Part shown: positions 26,260 to 34,224 of the stretch, in pieces
Numbering within the stretch: position 1 is the stretch's first letter
How the letters are laid out: every line of letters begins with the position of its first letter
From: Arthrobacter sp. zg-Y844
GTDB taxonomy: Bacteria > Actinomycetota > Actinomycetes > Actinomycetales > Micrococcaceae
Direction: 5' to 3'
Length of the DNA stretch: 64,000 bases
Assembly: GCF_024385465.1 (NCBI RefSeq)
Contig: NZ_JANFLS010000002.1
Location: forward strand, 62,001-126,000
Notes under the pieces: generated by a model
Seen by the model: the letters and a program-made list of their open reading frames with translations, nothing else
Told to the model about the DNA's origin: nothing
The model's database searches: none
Made by a program: the position numbers and the translations under genes

Positions 26260-26398
26260 ATGTGCCTCAAACGTTCATCCGCGAAGTCCAGGCGAGTGGT
26301 CTTGCGGACTCATTTATCTGAGGCAGCGGAATCAAGCTTACACGGTTTTTGGAGTGCTTTTGACACGTCCGGCGCCGAGCAGCACTTTTGTGATGGAG

Positions 26399-27001
26399 CT
26401 AACTCGAAATTCCTGCGGCAATCTTCTTCGCAGTGGCGGAATCCGGCCCCGGCGCGGGGACGAAAACAGCCTCGCGGTAGTAGCGCAGCTCATTGATGGA
26501 ATCGCGGATATCACCGAGGGCACGGTGGCCGCCGTTCTTCGCCGGCGCCTGGAAGTAGGCCCTCGGATACCAGCGGCGGGCCAGCTCCTTGATGGTGGAT
26601 ACATCGATGATCCGGTAGTGCAGGTAATCGATCACTTCGGGCATGTCGCGGGCCAGGAACATCTTGTCCGTCCCCACGGAGTTGCCGGCGAGCTGCGCTT
26701 TCTTGGGCTCGGGCACCCACTTGGTGATGTATTCGACGACGGCGGCCTCGGCCTCGGCCATGGTGATGCCGTTGGGCAGTTCGTCCAGGAGCTTGGAGGT
26801 GGTGTGCATCTGGCGCACAAAGTCACCCATCTGCGCCAGCGAGGCGTCATCGGGCTTGATGACCACGTCCACGCCGTCGCCGAGGATGTTCAGCTCGGAG
26901 TCCGTGACGAGGACGGCCACTTCGATCAGGGCGTCGTTCTTGATGTCCAGACCGGTCATTTCGCAGTCGATCCAGACCATACGTTCATTTGTTATTGGCA
27001 C
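26399..27001 (-). CDS. orn: Oligoribonuclease
   Basis: 3'-5' exoribonuclease of the DEDDh group that degrades 2-5-mer RNAs and pGpG. The 200-residue protein has WIDCEMTGLD (Asp, Glu), GNSVGTDKMF (Asp), and HRALGDIRDSI (His, Asp). The GTG start at 27001 has GGAGG just one base upstream, too close for a ribosome site, but TACATT (27013-27008) ends six bases before it, which fits a leaderless mRNA. It is downstream of the small membrane protein gene (51 bp) and upstream of tRNA-His. Confidence 0.94.
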   Translation of the reverse strand: MPITNERMVWIDCEMTGLDIKNDALIEVAVLVTDSELNILGDGVDVVIKPDDASLAQMGDFVRQMHTTSKLLDELPNGITMAEAEAAVVEYITKWVPEPKKAQLAGNSVGTDKMFLARDMPEVIDYLHYRIIDVSTIKELARRWYPRAYFQAPAKNGGHRALGDIRDSINELRYYREAVFVPAPGPDSATAKKIAAGISS

Positions 27002-27052
27002 TCCTCCAATGTACCGCTTTCGACCACCTGGTCCCTGGAAAGGGTCCGGAGG

Positions 27053-27670
27053 CTAAAGGCTGGAGTGGCTGCGCTGGCGCCGGTCCGGAAGGGCGTTGTC
27101 AGCGGTGGCGTAGCTTGCCGGCACGCCGGACAGGTAGGGCTGCAGGGGAATCTGGCCGGTGTCGGGCGGTCCGAAGGTACGGGTCCAGCGGCTCGGTTCG
27201 GCGGGCATCAAAACCGGGGCGGCGGCAGCACGCCGTCCGTGCGGCGCATTTCGGGCCCGGTCTGCGGAGCGGGGACGGGCATGCGCAGCGGCCGCTCCAG
27301 CGGATGGGGGAGATGCAACTGCAGCCGTGGGCGGGGCGGGCGAGGGAACGATTGCCGGAGCCGCCCGAGCACGCACCGCCGGAGCCGGCAGGGCCTGAGC
27401 GGGAACTGCGGAGGCTGCCGCCGTCGTCGTACGCGGCGGAGCGAAGAGCCAGCTGAGCCCGAAAGCGAGGAACAGCAGCGCCGACGCGGCGGTCACGGTG
27501 CCCCAAGGCACCTCGACCCACAGCATGGCGACGACGGCAACGGCAGTGAGGAAGACACCCCACGCCAGCAGTTCCGGACTGCGTCCCTGCGGTAGTGCGG
27601 GCCGCGCTGCCGCAACCCGGATCCTTACGGGTTTGTTTATCTTTGTTGCCCGGTGGCGCCCCACAGCCAA
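27053..27670 (-). CDS. Small membrane protein with Ala/Pro-rich tail, unknown
   Basis: Not recognised. The 205-residue protein has a basic N-terminus (about 35 residues), two adjacent transmembrane helices (about 36-53 and 59-76: AWGVFLTAVAVVAMLW, GTVTAASALLFLAFGLSWLF), then a long Ala/Pro/Arg-rich low-complexity tail ending SYATADNALPDRRQRSHSSL. The start is TTG 27670 with AAGG five bases upstream. It lies 51 bp before orn on the same strand. The low-complexity tail makes the reading frame less certain than its neighbours, but G/C third-position bias supports it. Confidence 0.6.
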   Translation of the reverse strand: MAVGRHRATKINKPVRIRVAAARPALPQGRSPELLAWGVFLTAVAVVAMLWVEVPWGTVTAASALLFLAFGLSWLFAPPRTTTAAASAVPAQALPAPAVRARAAPAIVPSPAPPTAAVASPPSAGAAAAHARPRSADRARNAPHGRRAAAAPVLMPAEPSRWTRTFGPPDTGQIPLQPYLSGVPASYATADNALPDRRQRSHSSL

Positions 27671-27905
27671 TACCGCCTTGCCTCGTTTGTCACAACAGAA
27701 ACACCAGTGTAAGCGACAGTGGTCCGGCTCACAGGATTGACGGCGGCCGCGTCGGCTACGACCCGGGCAAGCGCAGGGCCCGGTGCTAATATCAGCCTGT
27801 TACGGTACCCGGGCATTTTCATGCCCGCATTCGAAGCAGGTACCGGACCCTGACTGCCGACAGGCCCGCAGGACACAGTGTCACCCAGAGATTGGAACCA
27901 CGTAG

Positions 27906-29450
27906 ATGACCGCCCAGGTCCCCGCGACCGAGCCTTCGTCTCCTGGCACGGAGATAGCGAAAGCCGACCGCCCCAACATCGCGATCCTGCAGGGGTTCAT
28001 CGGTTCCCTTTTGATCCTCTTCGGATCATTCGGCGTGGGCTGGCTGTCGCTCGATTCCGCCGCTCTCCGGAGCAATCCGCTGATTATCTGGATGCGCTTC
28101 GATCAGCCCATCGGCGCCGTGGCCGCTGTGCTGATGCTGGCAACGGGCGGGATGCTCCTGGTGCGGTCCTGGCTGCGGCTTGGCCAGCGGATGAAGGGGT
28201 GCTGGGGCCCGGAATCGCGTCCGGTGGTACTGCGCGCCGTGATCGCATGGTCGGCACCCATGTGCGTTGCCCTGCCGCTGTTCAGCCGCGATGTCTTCGC
28301 CTACATCGCCCAGGGGCTGGTGATGGTCAGCGGGTTGAACCCGTACAAGGACGGCTACTCCCAGATCTCCAACTACCTGCAGCTCGGCGCAGATGATCTC
28401 TGGGCCCAAAGCCCCACCCCTTACGGACCGGTCTTCCTCTGGATCGAGGAACTCGTGGTCCGGATTACCGGCGGCCAGCCTGAGTTCTCGATCCTGCTGT
28501 TCCGGCTGATAGCGCTGATCGGCGTCGCGCTCTGCGTCTATTACGTGCCGAAGCTGGCCGAGCTGCACGGCATCAACCCGAACCGTGCCCTCTGGCTGAC
28601 CGCAGCCAACCCGCTGTTCCTGGTGAATTTCATCGCCGCAGTCCATAACGATGCCCTGATGATCGGCCTGGCACTGGCCGGACTGTATCTGGCCGCGACC
28701 AACCGGGCCCTCGCCGGCATCCTGCTGGTGACCCTGTCCATCGGCATCAAGCCGATCACCATCATTTTCCTTCCGTTTATCGGCCTGCTGTGGGCCGGAA
28801 AGAACGCGTCATGGCGGCGGAAGTTTGCCTACTGGTTCATGACTGCGGGCATTTCCCTGGGCCTGCTGTGGATCATGGGCCTGATCAACGGCTTCGGCTT
28901 CGGCTGGGTGGGCGCCCTGAGTACGCCCGGAAGTGTCTGGATCTGGTACGCCCCGGTGGGCTTCGCCGGCATGCTGGTGGCAACGCTGGGCAACGCCTTG
29001 GGACTGCCGGGCTGGACCCTGGCCGACATTGTCCACACGATCGGACGCGTGGCCTCCGTGGGGATTGTGCTGTGGCAGATGTTCGTGGGGCAGTACAGCC
29101 GCCTGATCAGGCGGCTGGCGCTGGCCTTCGCCGCCATCGTGATGCTGGCACCGATGATCCAGTCCTGGTACGTCGTGTGGCTCATCCCGCTGTTCGCCGT
29201 GACGGGCCTGCGGGATGACTGGCAGGTGAAGACGCTGTACCTGTTTGTTTCGTTCTTTATGGTCTACGCCATCAGCGACCAGCTCGATATCTGGCCCTAC
29301 TTCGAGTTCAGCCTCAGCGCGGCCCGCCAGATCGCCGCCGTGATCGCGCTGGGCTTCGCCCTCTACCTGATCTTCCTGGATCCCAAGACCAAGGTCCTGT
29401 TCCGCAAAAAGCTTACGGAGCCTGCTCCGGGCGAACTGCGGACGCACTGA
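27906..29450 (+). CDS. mptB: MptB-like polyprenol-phosphomannose-dependent mannosyltransferase
   Basis: Multi-pass GT-C glycosyltransferase of the alpha-1,6-mannosyltransferase group that builds lipomannan-type mannan on the outer face of the membrane. The 514-residue protein has a dozen or so hydrophobic segments; the first loop has the GT-C acidic motif in FSRDVFAYIAQG, followed by GLNPYKDGY and TPYGPVFLWIE, as in MptA/MptB. Convergent with the next GT gene, whose 3' end overlaps it by 38 bp. Assignment to MptB rather than MptA is by recollection of family pattern. Confidence 0.8.
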   Translation: MTAQVPATEPSSPGTEIAKADRPNIAILQGFIGSLLILFGSFGVGWLSLDSAALRSNPLIIWMRFDQPIGAVAAVLMLATGGMLLVRSWLRLGQRMKGCWGPESRPVVLRAVIAWSAPMCVALPLFSRDVFAYIAQGLVMVSGLNPYKDGYSQISNYLQLGADDLWAQSPTPYGPVFLWIEELVVRITGGQPEFSILLFRLIALIGVALCVYYVPKLAELHGINPNRALWLTAANPLFLVNFIAAVHNDALMIGLALAGLYLAATNRALAGILLVTLSIGIKPITIIFLPFIGLLWAGKNASWRRKFAYWFMTAGISLGLLWIMGLINGFGFGWVGALSTPGSVWIWYAPVGFAGMLVATLGNALGLPGWTLADIVHTIGRVASVGIVLWQMFVGQYSRLIRRLALAFAAIVMLAPMIQSWYVVWLIPLFAVTGLRDDWQVKTLYLFVSFFMVYAISDQLDIWPYFEFSLSAARQIAAVIALGFALYLIFLDPKTKVLFRKKLTEPAPGELRTH

Positions 29451-30678
29451 GGCTGTCGCCGCCGGCCCGGGTAAGGCGGATGACCCGGGCCACCGACCAG
29501 CCGAAGAGCACCAGCAGCAGGATGTTGCGGGCGGTCAGGAGCAGGGCCACGGCAATGTTCAGGTCGTTGTACAGGGCAGAGTAGAACATCGGATAGACCA
29601 GCGTGGTCAGCGCGGCAATCGCCGGCATAAGTACCCCGGGCACCTTCCAAGCCTTGCCTTCCCAGGCCAGTCCGACGGCGACCACGGCGCCCAGCCACAG
29701 CATGAACTGCGGCGACCCCACCTTGTTGAACACAATGAACGCGCTCACCAGTGCCAGCGAGCCGGAGATCAGCAGGGCACGCGAATCGGCCCCGCGGCGC
29801 AGCGCCCAGATGAGCAGTCCGACGACGGCGAGGGCAGCCAGCGCCAGCAGCGGCGTCATCAGCGCGGCCACGGGCTCGCCGAGGGCGCCGCGGACTTCGC
29901 GGGTGTTGATGACCTTGTCTTCGAAAATGTACGCGTCGGAGGATCCGAGGATCGCCTGCCAGAGCCCCGGCGTGGTGAACGGCGCTTCCATCTGCATGCC
30001 GCGGGCGCCCTGTTCACCGATGAAGCTCAGCAGGTGGGAAAGGCCGCCGGACAGTGCCACGGCGACGGCAATGACCGCCGACACGGCGGCACCGGTGGCC
30101 AGCAGGGTGAGGCGTTTCTTCCACGCCACGAGCACCGCGAGGATCACGGCGGCGGGCCAGACCTTGATCCAGGTGGCCAGCGACAGCAGGGCCGAGGCAA
30201 GGACGGGACGGGTGGCAAGGAAGAGCAGGCCCATGATCACCAGCGGTGCGGTAAGTCCGTCCACGCGCCCCACGGCAACCGGGCCGAGCAGTGCAGTGAC
30301 GGCCAGCCACCAGTAGGCGGACGCGATGCCCTGGGTCCCGGCGCGCCGGGCAAGGACCGCGACGCCGGCCGCGTTCAGGGCGGTGAAGAGCAGGAACCAG
30401 GTGAACTGGTAGGCATCGTAGCCAAAGGCCGCTGACAGGACCATCGGTATGAGCGCCGCTATGGGATAGACCCAGCCGCCGTCAATCCCGACCCAGTAGC
30501 CGTTCTGGATTCCCGAGAACGCCCACAGCCGGTAGAAGCCCACATCACTGAGGACGTCCCCGCCCAGGATGCGGGTGGCGAGGGCGGCAAGGAAGCCCAG
30601 GTGGACTACGGCAAATACCGTCCAGAGGGTGGCGGGGCGGAGTAACCGATGATGCTGGAATGCCGATTTCCGGGTCAT
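29413..30678 (-). CDS. GT87-type (DUF2029) membrane mannosyltransferase
   Basis: The 421-residue protein with about ten transmembrane segments fits glycosyltransferase family 87 (PimE-like, polyprenol-phosphomannose users). The early DVGFYRLWAF segment supplies the acidic loop; later GRVDGLTAPLVIMGLL and SLATWIKVWPAAVI are typical. ATG 30678 was chosen because AAGGAG lies 12 bases upstream and the upstream in-frame codons are not hydrophobic. The last 38 bp overlap the end of mptB in antiparallel fashion. Two such enzymes together suggest a cell-envelope mannan locus. Confidence 0.78.
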   Translation of the reverse strand: MTRKSAFQHHRLLRPATLWTVFAVVHLGFLAALATRILGGDVLSDVGFYRLWAFSGIQNGYWVGIDGGWVYPIAALIPMVLSAAFGYDAYQFTWFLLFTALNAAGVAVLARRAGTQGIASAYWWLAVTALLGPVAVGRVDGLTAPLVIMGLLFLATRPVLASALLSLATWIKVWPAAVILAVLVAWKKRLTLLATGAAVSAVIAVAVALSGGLSHLLSFIGEQGARGMQMEAPFTTPGLWQAILGSSDAYIFEDKVINTREVRGALGEPVAALMTPLLALAALAVVGLLIWALRRGADSRALLISGSLALVSAFIVFNKVGSPQFMLWLGAVVAVGLAWEGKAWKVPGVLMPAIAALTTLVYPMFYSALYNDLNIAVALLLTARNILLLVLFGWSVARVIRLTRAGGDSLSASAVRPEQAP

Positions 30679-30796
30679 GCGAGGGTGGTGCTCCTTAGGT
30701 AAATCCGTTGCCGTGCCGCGTCCGTGCACAGCGATAAGGCTACCCAAGCGCGGCACCCGGCATGCAATCCGCCGTCGGACACGGGATACTGGAGTA

Positions 30797-31216
30797 ATGA
30801 CCGACCTAACTGAAGAAGTGATTGTGGCGGATTTCGACGTTTCGGAGTGGGAACCCACGCCGTACCAGGTGGAAGGAACCAACAGCGAACTCTCCACGGT
30901 TCGGGCGGTGAAGATCTACGAGGGTGACATCACCGGGACGTCCGTCGCGGACCTGATTATGGCCGGCAACTCCGTGGGGGCCGGCTATGTGGGCTCCGAG
31001 GTCTTTGCCGGAACCATAGCGGGCCGCTCCGGAACCATGGTCATCCAGCACTGGGGGCTGGCCGAGGGGACTGCGACGGCGAGCTCCGGGCACATCATTC
31101 CAGGTTCCGGCACCGACGATCTCGCCGGCATCTCCGGCAAGGCCATCTACACGCAGGAAGAAGACGGCCAGCACCGGCTCGAGCTGCGGGTGACGTTCCC
31201 CGCTCCCCAGGCCTAG
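30797..31216 (+). CDS. DUF3224 family protein
   Basis: A 139-residue protein of the DUF3224 family, which has an allene-oxide-cyclase/dirigent-like beta-barrel look; function unknown. Family segments include the ending HIIPGSGTDDLAGISGKAIY. GATACT ends six bases before ATG 30797 and the intervening bases are GGAGTA, so it may be leaderless or use GGAG at very short spacing. It converges on the M50 gene with a 13-bp gap. Confidence 0.8.
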   Translation: MTDLTEEVIVADFDVSEWEPTPYQVEGTNSELSTVRAVKIYEGDITGTSVADLIMAGNSVGAGYVGSEVFAGTIAGRSGTMVIQHWGLAEGTATASSGHIIPGSGTDDLAGISGKAIYTQEEDGQHRLELRVTFPAPQA

Positions 31217-31229
31217 GCCCGCGGTCGGA

Positions 31230-31967
31230 CTAGGCACCCAGCGCGGCGAACACCGCCGTCGCGAGCGAAGCGGCAATGACCAGGGCGAATCCCGCCAGCC
31301 ACAGGGCGGCAGGAACCCCGGTACGCCGGAAGAGGATGTAGGCGTCGGAGCTTTCAAGGTTCCGGCGCCGGCGTGTGTGGACGCTCAGCACATTGAGCCA
31401 GTCCCGGACAGCGCCCACCAGGAGCGCGATACCGGTACACATGGCCACATAGCCCGCCACCGGCGGGGCAGCGAACCAGACCAGCAGCACCGAGACGGAC
31501 GCGCAGCCGAAAGCAATCACGAACCCCTGGCCGTTTCGGATGAACAGCAGGGCGGCAACCAGGACCAGGGCGCTGAGCGACAGTGCCGCACCCGACCAGC
31601 CGCCGAGCGCTGCCAGCACCAGGACGGCCCCGACCACGGCCGGAACGGGGTAGCCCCAGAAGCCGGCCCACGCCGCTGGGAAACCGCCCCTCCCCAGGGA
31701 ACGCATGTCTCCTGAGTGGTCAAAGCGGAGGCGGATGCCCTTCACTACCTGCCCGGTCATCAGTGCCGCGAAGGCATGGCCGAGTTCATGGACAAATGTC
31801 ACGAATAGCCCGAACCACCGCCACGTTGTCCGGGGAACGCTCAGCAGTGCGGCAGCGGCGGCAATCATCAGCAGCACCCCGGGCTCGGGTTCCACGGCCG
31901 GAACGCGGTCGAAGCCGGCCAGGACCCGCGACCACCACTCGGCGGCGACGCCCAGGGACTCATCCAC
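31230..31967 (-). CDS. M50B-like membrane metalloprotease (site-2 protease type)
   Basis: The 245-residue integral membrane protein has the zinc motif HELGH in LFVTFVHELGHAFAALMTG and the distal Asp of ESSDAYILFRRTGVPAALW, which is typical of the M50B-like family, within five or six transmembrane helices. It begins at GTG 31967, 20 bp after the anti-sigma stop on the same strand, and so probably belongs to the sigma/anti-sigma operon. In M. tuberculosis the M50 protease Rip1 cleaves anti-SigK, but that enzyme is encoded elsewhere. A role here in releasing the sigma factor is an inference from position; no PDZ domain is present. Confidence 0.75.
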   Translation of the reverse strand: MDESLGVAAEWWSRVLAGFDRVPAVEPEPGVLLMIAAAAALLSVPRTTWRWFGLFVTFVHELGHAFAALMTGQVVKGIRLRFDHSGDMRSLGRGGFPAAWAGFWGYPVPAVVGAVLVLAALGGWSGAALSLSALVLVAALLFIRNGQGFVIAFGCASVSVLLVWFAAPPVAGYVAMCTGIALLVGAVRDWLNVLSVHTRRRRNLESSDAYILFRRTGVPAALWLAGFALVIAASLATAVFAALGA

Positions 31968-31987
31968 GGACGGCCGCCGGTGCGGGC

Positions 31988-32866
31988 TTAGAGCTCGAGG
32001 ACCCCGCGCAGGATGGAATCGCCGGAATGGGTGGGGTTGCCGTCAAAGGGCTCGTCCGAGATATCAACAATTGGGTACTCATCGAGGTCAAGATTAGCCG
32101 GAATGGTGAACCGGCCTTCCGTGCCCTCCATCGTCCCCAGACTGACCATGCGCTGCACGTCAGGGGCGATCAGCCAGACTTCGCGGAACCCCTGGGCATC
32201 GGATCCGCTCGCCGTGACTACCAGCTCGCGTCCGCCGTCGGAACGCTGGTCCACCTCGGCCCGACCCGTTTCCGAATAGGCAGGCAAGGGGGCCAGCTCC
32301 ACCGCGGCAATAACTTCGCTGCGGTCTGCCAGGATCCGGGAGACACCCCAGGTGCCCGCAGCTGCCAGCACCACGGCCGCAGCAGCGGCACCGAGGACCT
32401 GCGGCAGCCGACGTCGTTCGCGGCGCTTCCGGGCGGCTTCCAGCGGAACCGGCGTCGACCCTGTCGGGGGTGACTGCAGCGTTGCCGGAGACGGCGCCGA
32501 TCCGGTCTCGGCGTTCTTGTCGGATGGAGACGATGCCTGCGCAGCCTCATTGGACGCAGCCTCATCGGACGGAGTCTCTCCGGACGCAGCCTCTCCGGAC
32601 GGAGCCGCGGCAAGGGGATCGGCGTCAAAGGGATCGGCGCGCACGGCATCCCCGAGTCCCAACCGGGCATGGATGGAGTCCCAGACCGACGACGGCGGCC
32701 GGGGGAGCCCCTCGGGAACTGACGTGGTCCTTCCGGCGGTCACAACGCGCTGCAGCGCGGTGACCTCGGCGGTGCACTCGGCGCAGTTGTCGAGGTGCGC
32801 CGTGTCCTGTGGACCGGCCTCGCCGAGGGCGCACAGGGCCAGCGCTTCAGGTGGCAGATGCTGCAT
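31988..32866 (-). CDS. rskA: Anti-sigma factor, RskA type
   Basis: A 292-residue single-pass membrane protein. The N-terminal cytoplasmic part has a ZAS-like motif (His24-x3-Cys28-x2-Cys31 in HLDNCAEC). A long Ser/Glu/Ala-rich linker (about 75-145) includes 5-residue repeats; a transmembrane helix follows a RRRLPQ segment (about 157-178), and an extracytoplasmic RskA domain reads REVWLIAPDVQRMVSLGTM...FTIPANLDL. ATG 32866 was chosen because GGAGG lies 6 bases upstream; it overlaps the sigma gene end by 20 bp. It should hold the upstream ECF sigma factor inactive. Confidence 0.88.
   Translation of the reverse strand: MQHLPPEALALCALGEAGPQDTAHLDNCAECTAEVTALQRVVTAGRTTSVPEGLPRPPSSVWDSIHARLGLGDAVRADPFDADPLAAAPSGEAASGETPSDEAASNEAAQASSPSDKNAETGSAPSPATLQSPPTGSTPVPLEAARKRRERRRLPQVLGAAAAAVVLAAAGTWGVSRILADRSEVIAAVELAPLPAYSETGRAEVDQRSDGGRELVVTASGSDAQGFREVWLIAPDVQRMVSLGTMEGTEGRFTIPANLDLDEYPIVDISDEPFDGNPTHSGDSILRGVLEL
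32545..32604. repeat. Four 15-bp tandem repeats inside the anti-sigma linker
   Basis: Units cctcattggacgcag, cctcatcggacggag, tctctccggacgcag and cctctccggacggag encode five-residue repeats of the type (A/P)S(G/D/N)E(A/T) in the cytoplasmic linker of RskA. In-frame length changes are tolerated. Confidence 0.75.
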
Positions 32867-33419
32867 CGCTGACCTCCAATCGCTGCCGGAGTTGGACAAG
32901 GCTTCTTCGAATATGGCTCTTTACGGTACCCAACGGGAGTTTCAGTGTTTCCGATATCTGCTGATGTGTCAGGTCTTCATGAAAGGCCAGGCGGAGGATG
33001 GAACCCTGGGGTTCCCCGAGCCTGGCCAGTTCTGCATCAAGCACCACGCGGTCTGCCACGCCGTCGGGATCAGGACCGGCGGGCGGAACCGGGTTCCTGC
33101 CGGACTCCGGAACTTCCATCAGGGTTTCCGAAGAACGGCCCCGGGCAGTGGCCATGCCGACCGCCACGTTCCGTCCGATCCCTACCAGCCAGGCGGCGAG
33201 GGTGGAGCGGTCCGGTGCGTAGCTGTCCCGGTATTTCCAAGCCCGGATGAACACTTCCTGCACGGCGTCGTCGGCTGCGCCCTGATCGAGCAGTTTGCGC
33301 ATCGCCAGCGCGCGGATCAGGGGCGAGAACCGACGGTAGGCCTCTGCCAGCGCCGCTTCGTCCCCTGCCGCAAAGGCATGGTCCATCGCGGCGTCGCGAT
33401 CTGAGGCGCCCGTGGGCAT
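32847..33419 (-). CDS. sigK: ECF sigma factor, SigK type
   Basis: A 190-residue ECF sigma factor with region 2 (ALAEAYRRFSPLIRALAMRK, DAVQEVFIRAWKYRDSY) and region 4 (LRLAFHEDLTHQQISETLKL, GTVKSHIRRSLVQLRQRL). SigK identity rests on pairing with an RskA-type anti-sigma and overall pattern. ATG 33419 has AGGAG about 10 bases upstream; an alternative GTG 33482 forms TAGTG with the sortase stop and would give translational coupling. It is followed by rskA with a 20-bp overlap. Confidence 0.85.
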   Translation of the reverse strand: MPTGASDRDAAMDHAFAAGDEAALAEAYRRFSPLIRALAMRKLLDQGAADDAVQEVFIRAWKYRDSYAPDRSTLAAWLVGIGRNVAVGMATARGRSSETLMEVPESGRNPVPPAGPDPDGVADRVVLDAELARLGEPQGSILRLAFHEDLTHQQISETLKLPLGTVKSHIRRSLVQLRQRLEVSDAASAT

Positions 33420-33481
33420 CAGTGCCGTTCTCCTGCCGTGCGGGGCTGCGTCCGGTATGCGGCAGCTCTCTGAGGTAGCCA

Positions 33482-34138
33482 CTATGGTACGGGTACGGCG
33501 GTGAGCACAACGTTGTCTTCATAGTCACCTACCGAGTCCAGCCATCTACCGCCGCACGTTACCAGTTCCAGCCGCGGTGCACCGTCACGGTCGAAGAGAT
33601 TAAATTCGTCGAGTGATGCCTTGGGAATGTTCTGCACCTTTTCGGTCGTGTATTTCACGACGGTTCCGTCGCTGCGGGTCACGGTCACGGGGGTGCCGGC
33701 AGGGACATCGTCCAAGCCCGCGATGGGAAGTTCCTCGGTGCGTGAGTCCACATGGGCGGCCAGCACCGCTGCCCCGCGGGAGGATCCGGGCGCGGGTCCG
33801 TAGCGGTACCAGCCGGCCTGGTAATGGTTGTCCGGCAGCGTCATGGCTCCGTTCGCTTCCTGCCCCACCGGGATCACCTCCAGCTCGATGCCGGTTCCTT
33901 CCACGCTGACCCGCACGGGCTCGGGAACGGCTTCCGCCGGGGTAGGTACGGCGGGCCGCACGGGTATGTCAGTGGCGGGGACGGTTGGTGCCGCCGTCGA
34001 CGCCGGCGCGGGCGCCGTCGTTACCGAATCCGCCGGGGAAGCGGTCTCGGGGGCGCCGCTGCAGGCCGCCGTACCGCCCAGGATGCCGGCGGAGAGGCAA
34101 GCCGCTGCGGCGAAACGTCGCAGGGGAACAACGGGCAT
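33482..34138 (-). CDS. Class F-like sortase
   Basis: The 218-residue secreted protein has an N-terminal signal with a possible lipobox (GGTAAC, Cys26), a Thr/Ala/Pro-rich linker to about residue 75, and a sortase domain. His129 in LAAHVD and Cys195 in LVTCGG are the catalytic pair; the usual YRDN of the last strand reads YEDN, so the arginine role may be taken by Arg198 in CGGRW. Sortases link surface proteins to peptidoglycan or other acceptors. The gene lies between a candidate surface substrate (DUF4397) and the sigma factor, with the stop touching the alternative sigma start. Confidence 0.82.
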   Translation of the reverse strand: MPVVPLRRFAAAACLSAGILGGTAACSGAPETASPADSVTTAPAPASTAAPTVPATDIPVRPAVPTPAEAVPEPVRVSVEGTGIELEVIPVGQEANGAMTLPDNHYQAGWYRYGPAPGSSRGAAVLAAHVDSRTEELPIAGLDDVPAGTPVTVTRSDGTVVKYTTEKVQNIPKASLDEFNLFDRDGAPRLELVTCGGRWLDSVGDYEDNVVLTAVPVP

Positions 34139-34162
34139 GGATGGACCTCCGGAAAAGGGTGG

Positions 34163-34207
34163 CCCCGGTGCTGCGGCGCGGAAAGGGGGTGCGCCGCAGC
34201 ACCGGGG
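34163..34207 (-). terminator. Intra-operon hairpin between DUF4397 and sortase
   Basis: A perfect 17-bp stem (34163-34179 with 34191-34207) with an 11-base loop, 17 bp after the DUF4397 stop. On the minus strand the stem is followed by CCACCCTTTT and then the sortase ribosome site GGAGG. It could act as a partial terminator or 3' stabiliser that makes the surface protein more abundant than the downstream genes. Confidence 0.7.
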
Positions 34208-34224
34208 GATCGGGCGGGTGCTGC

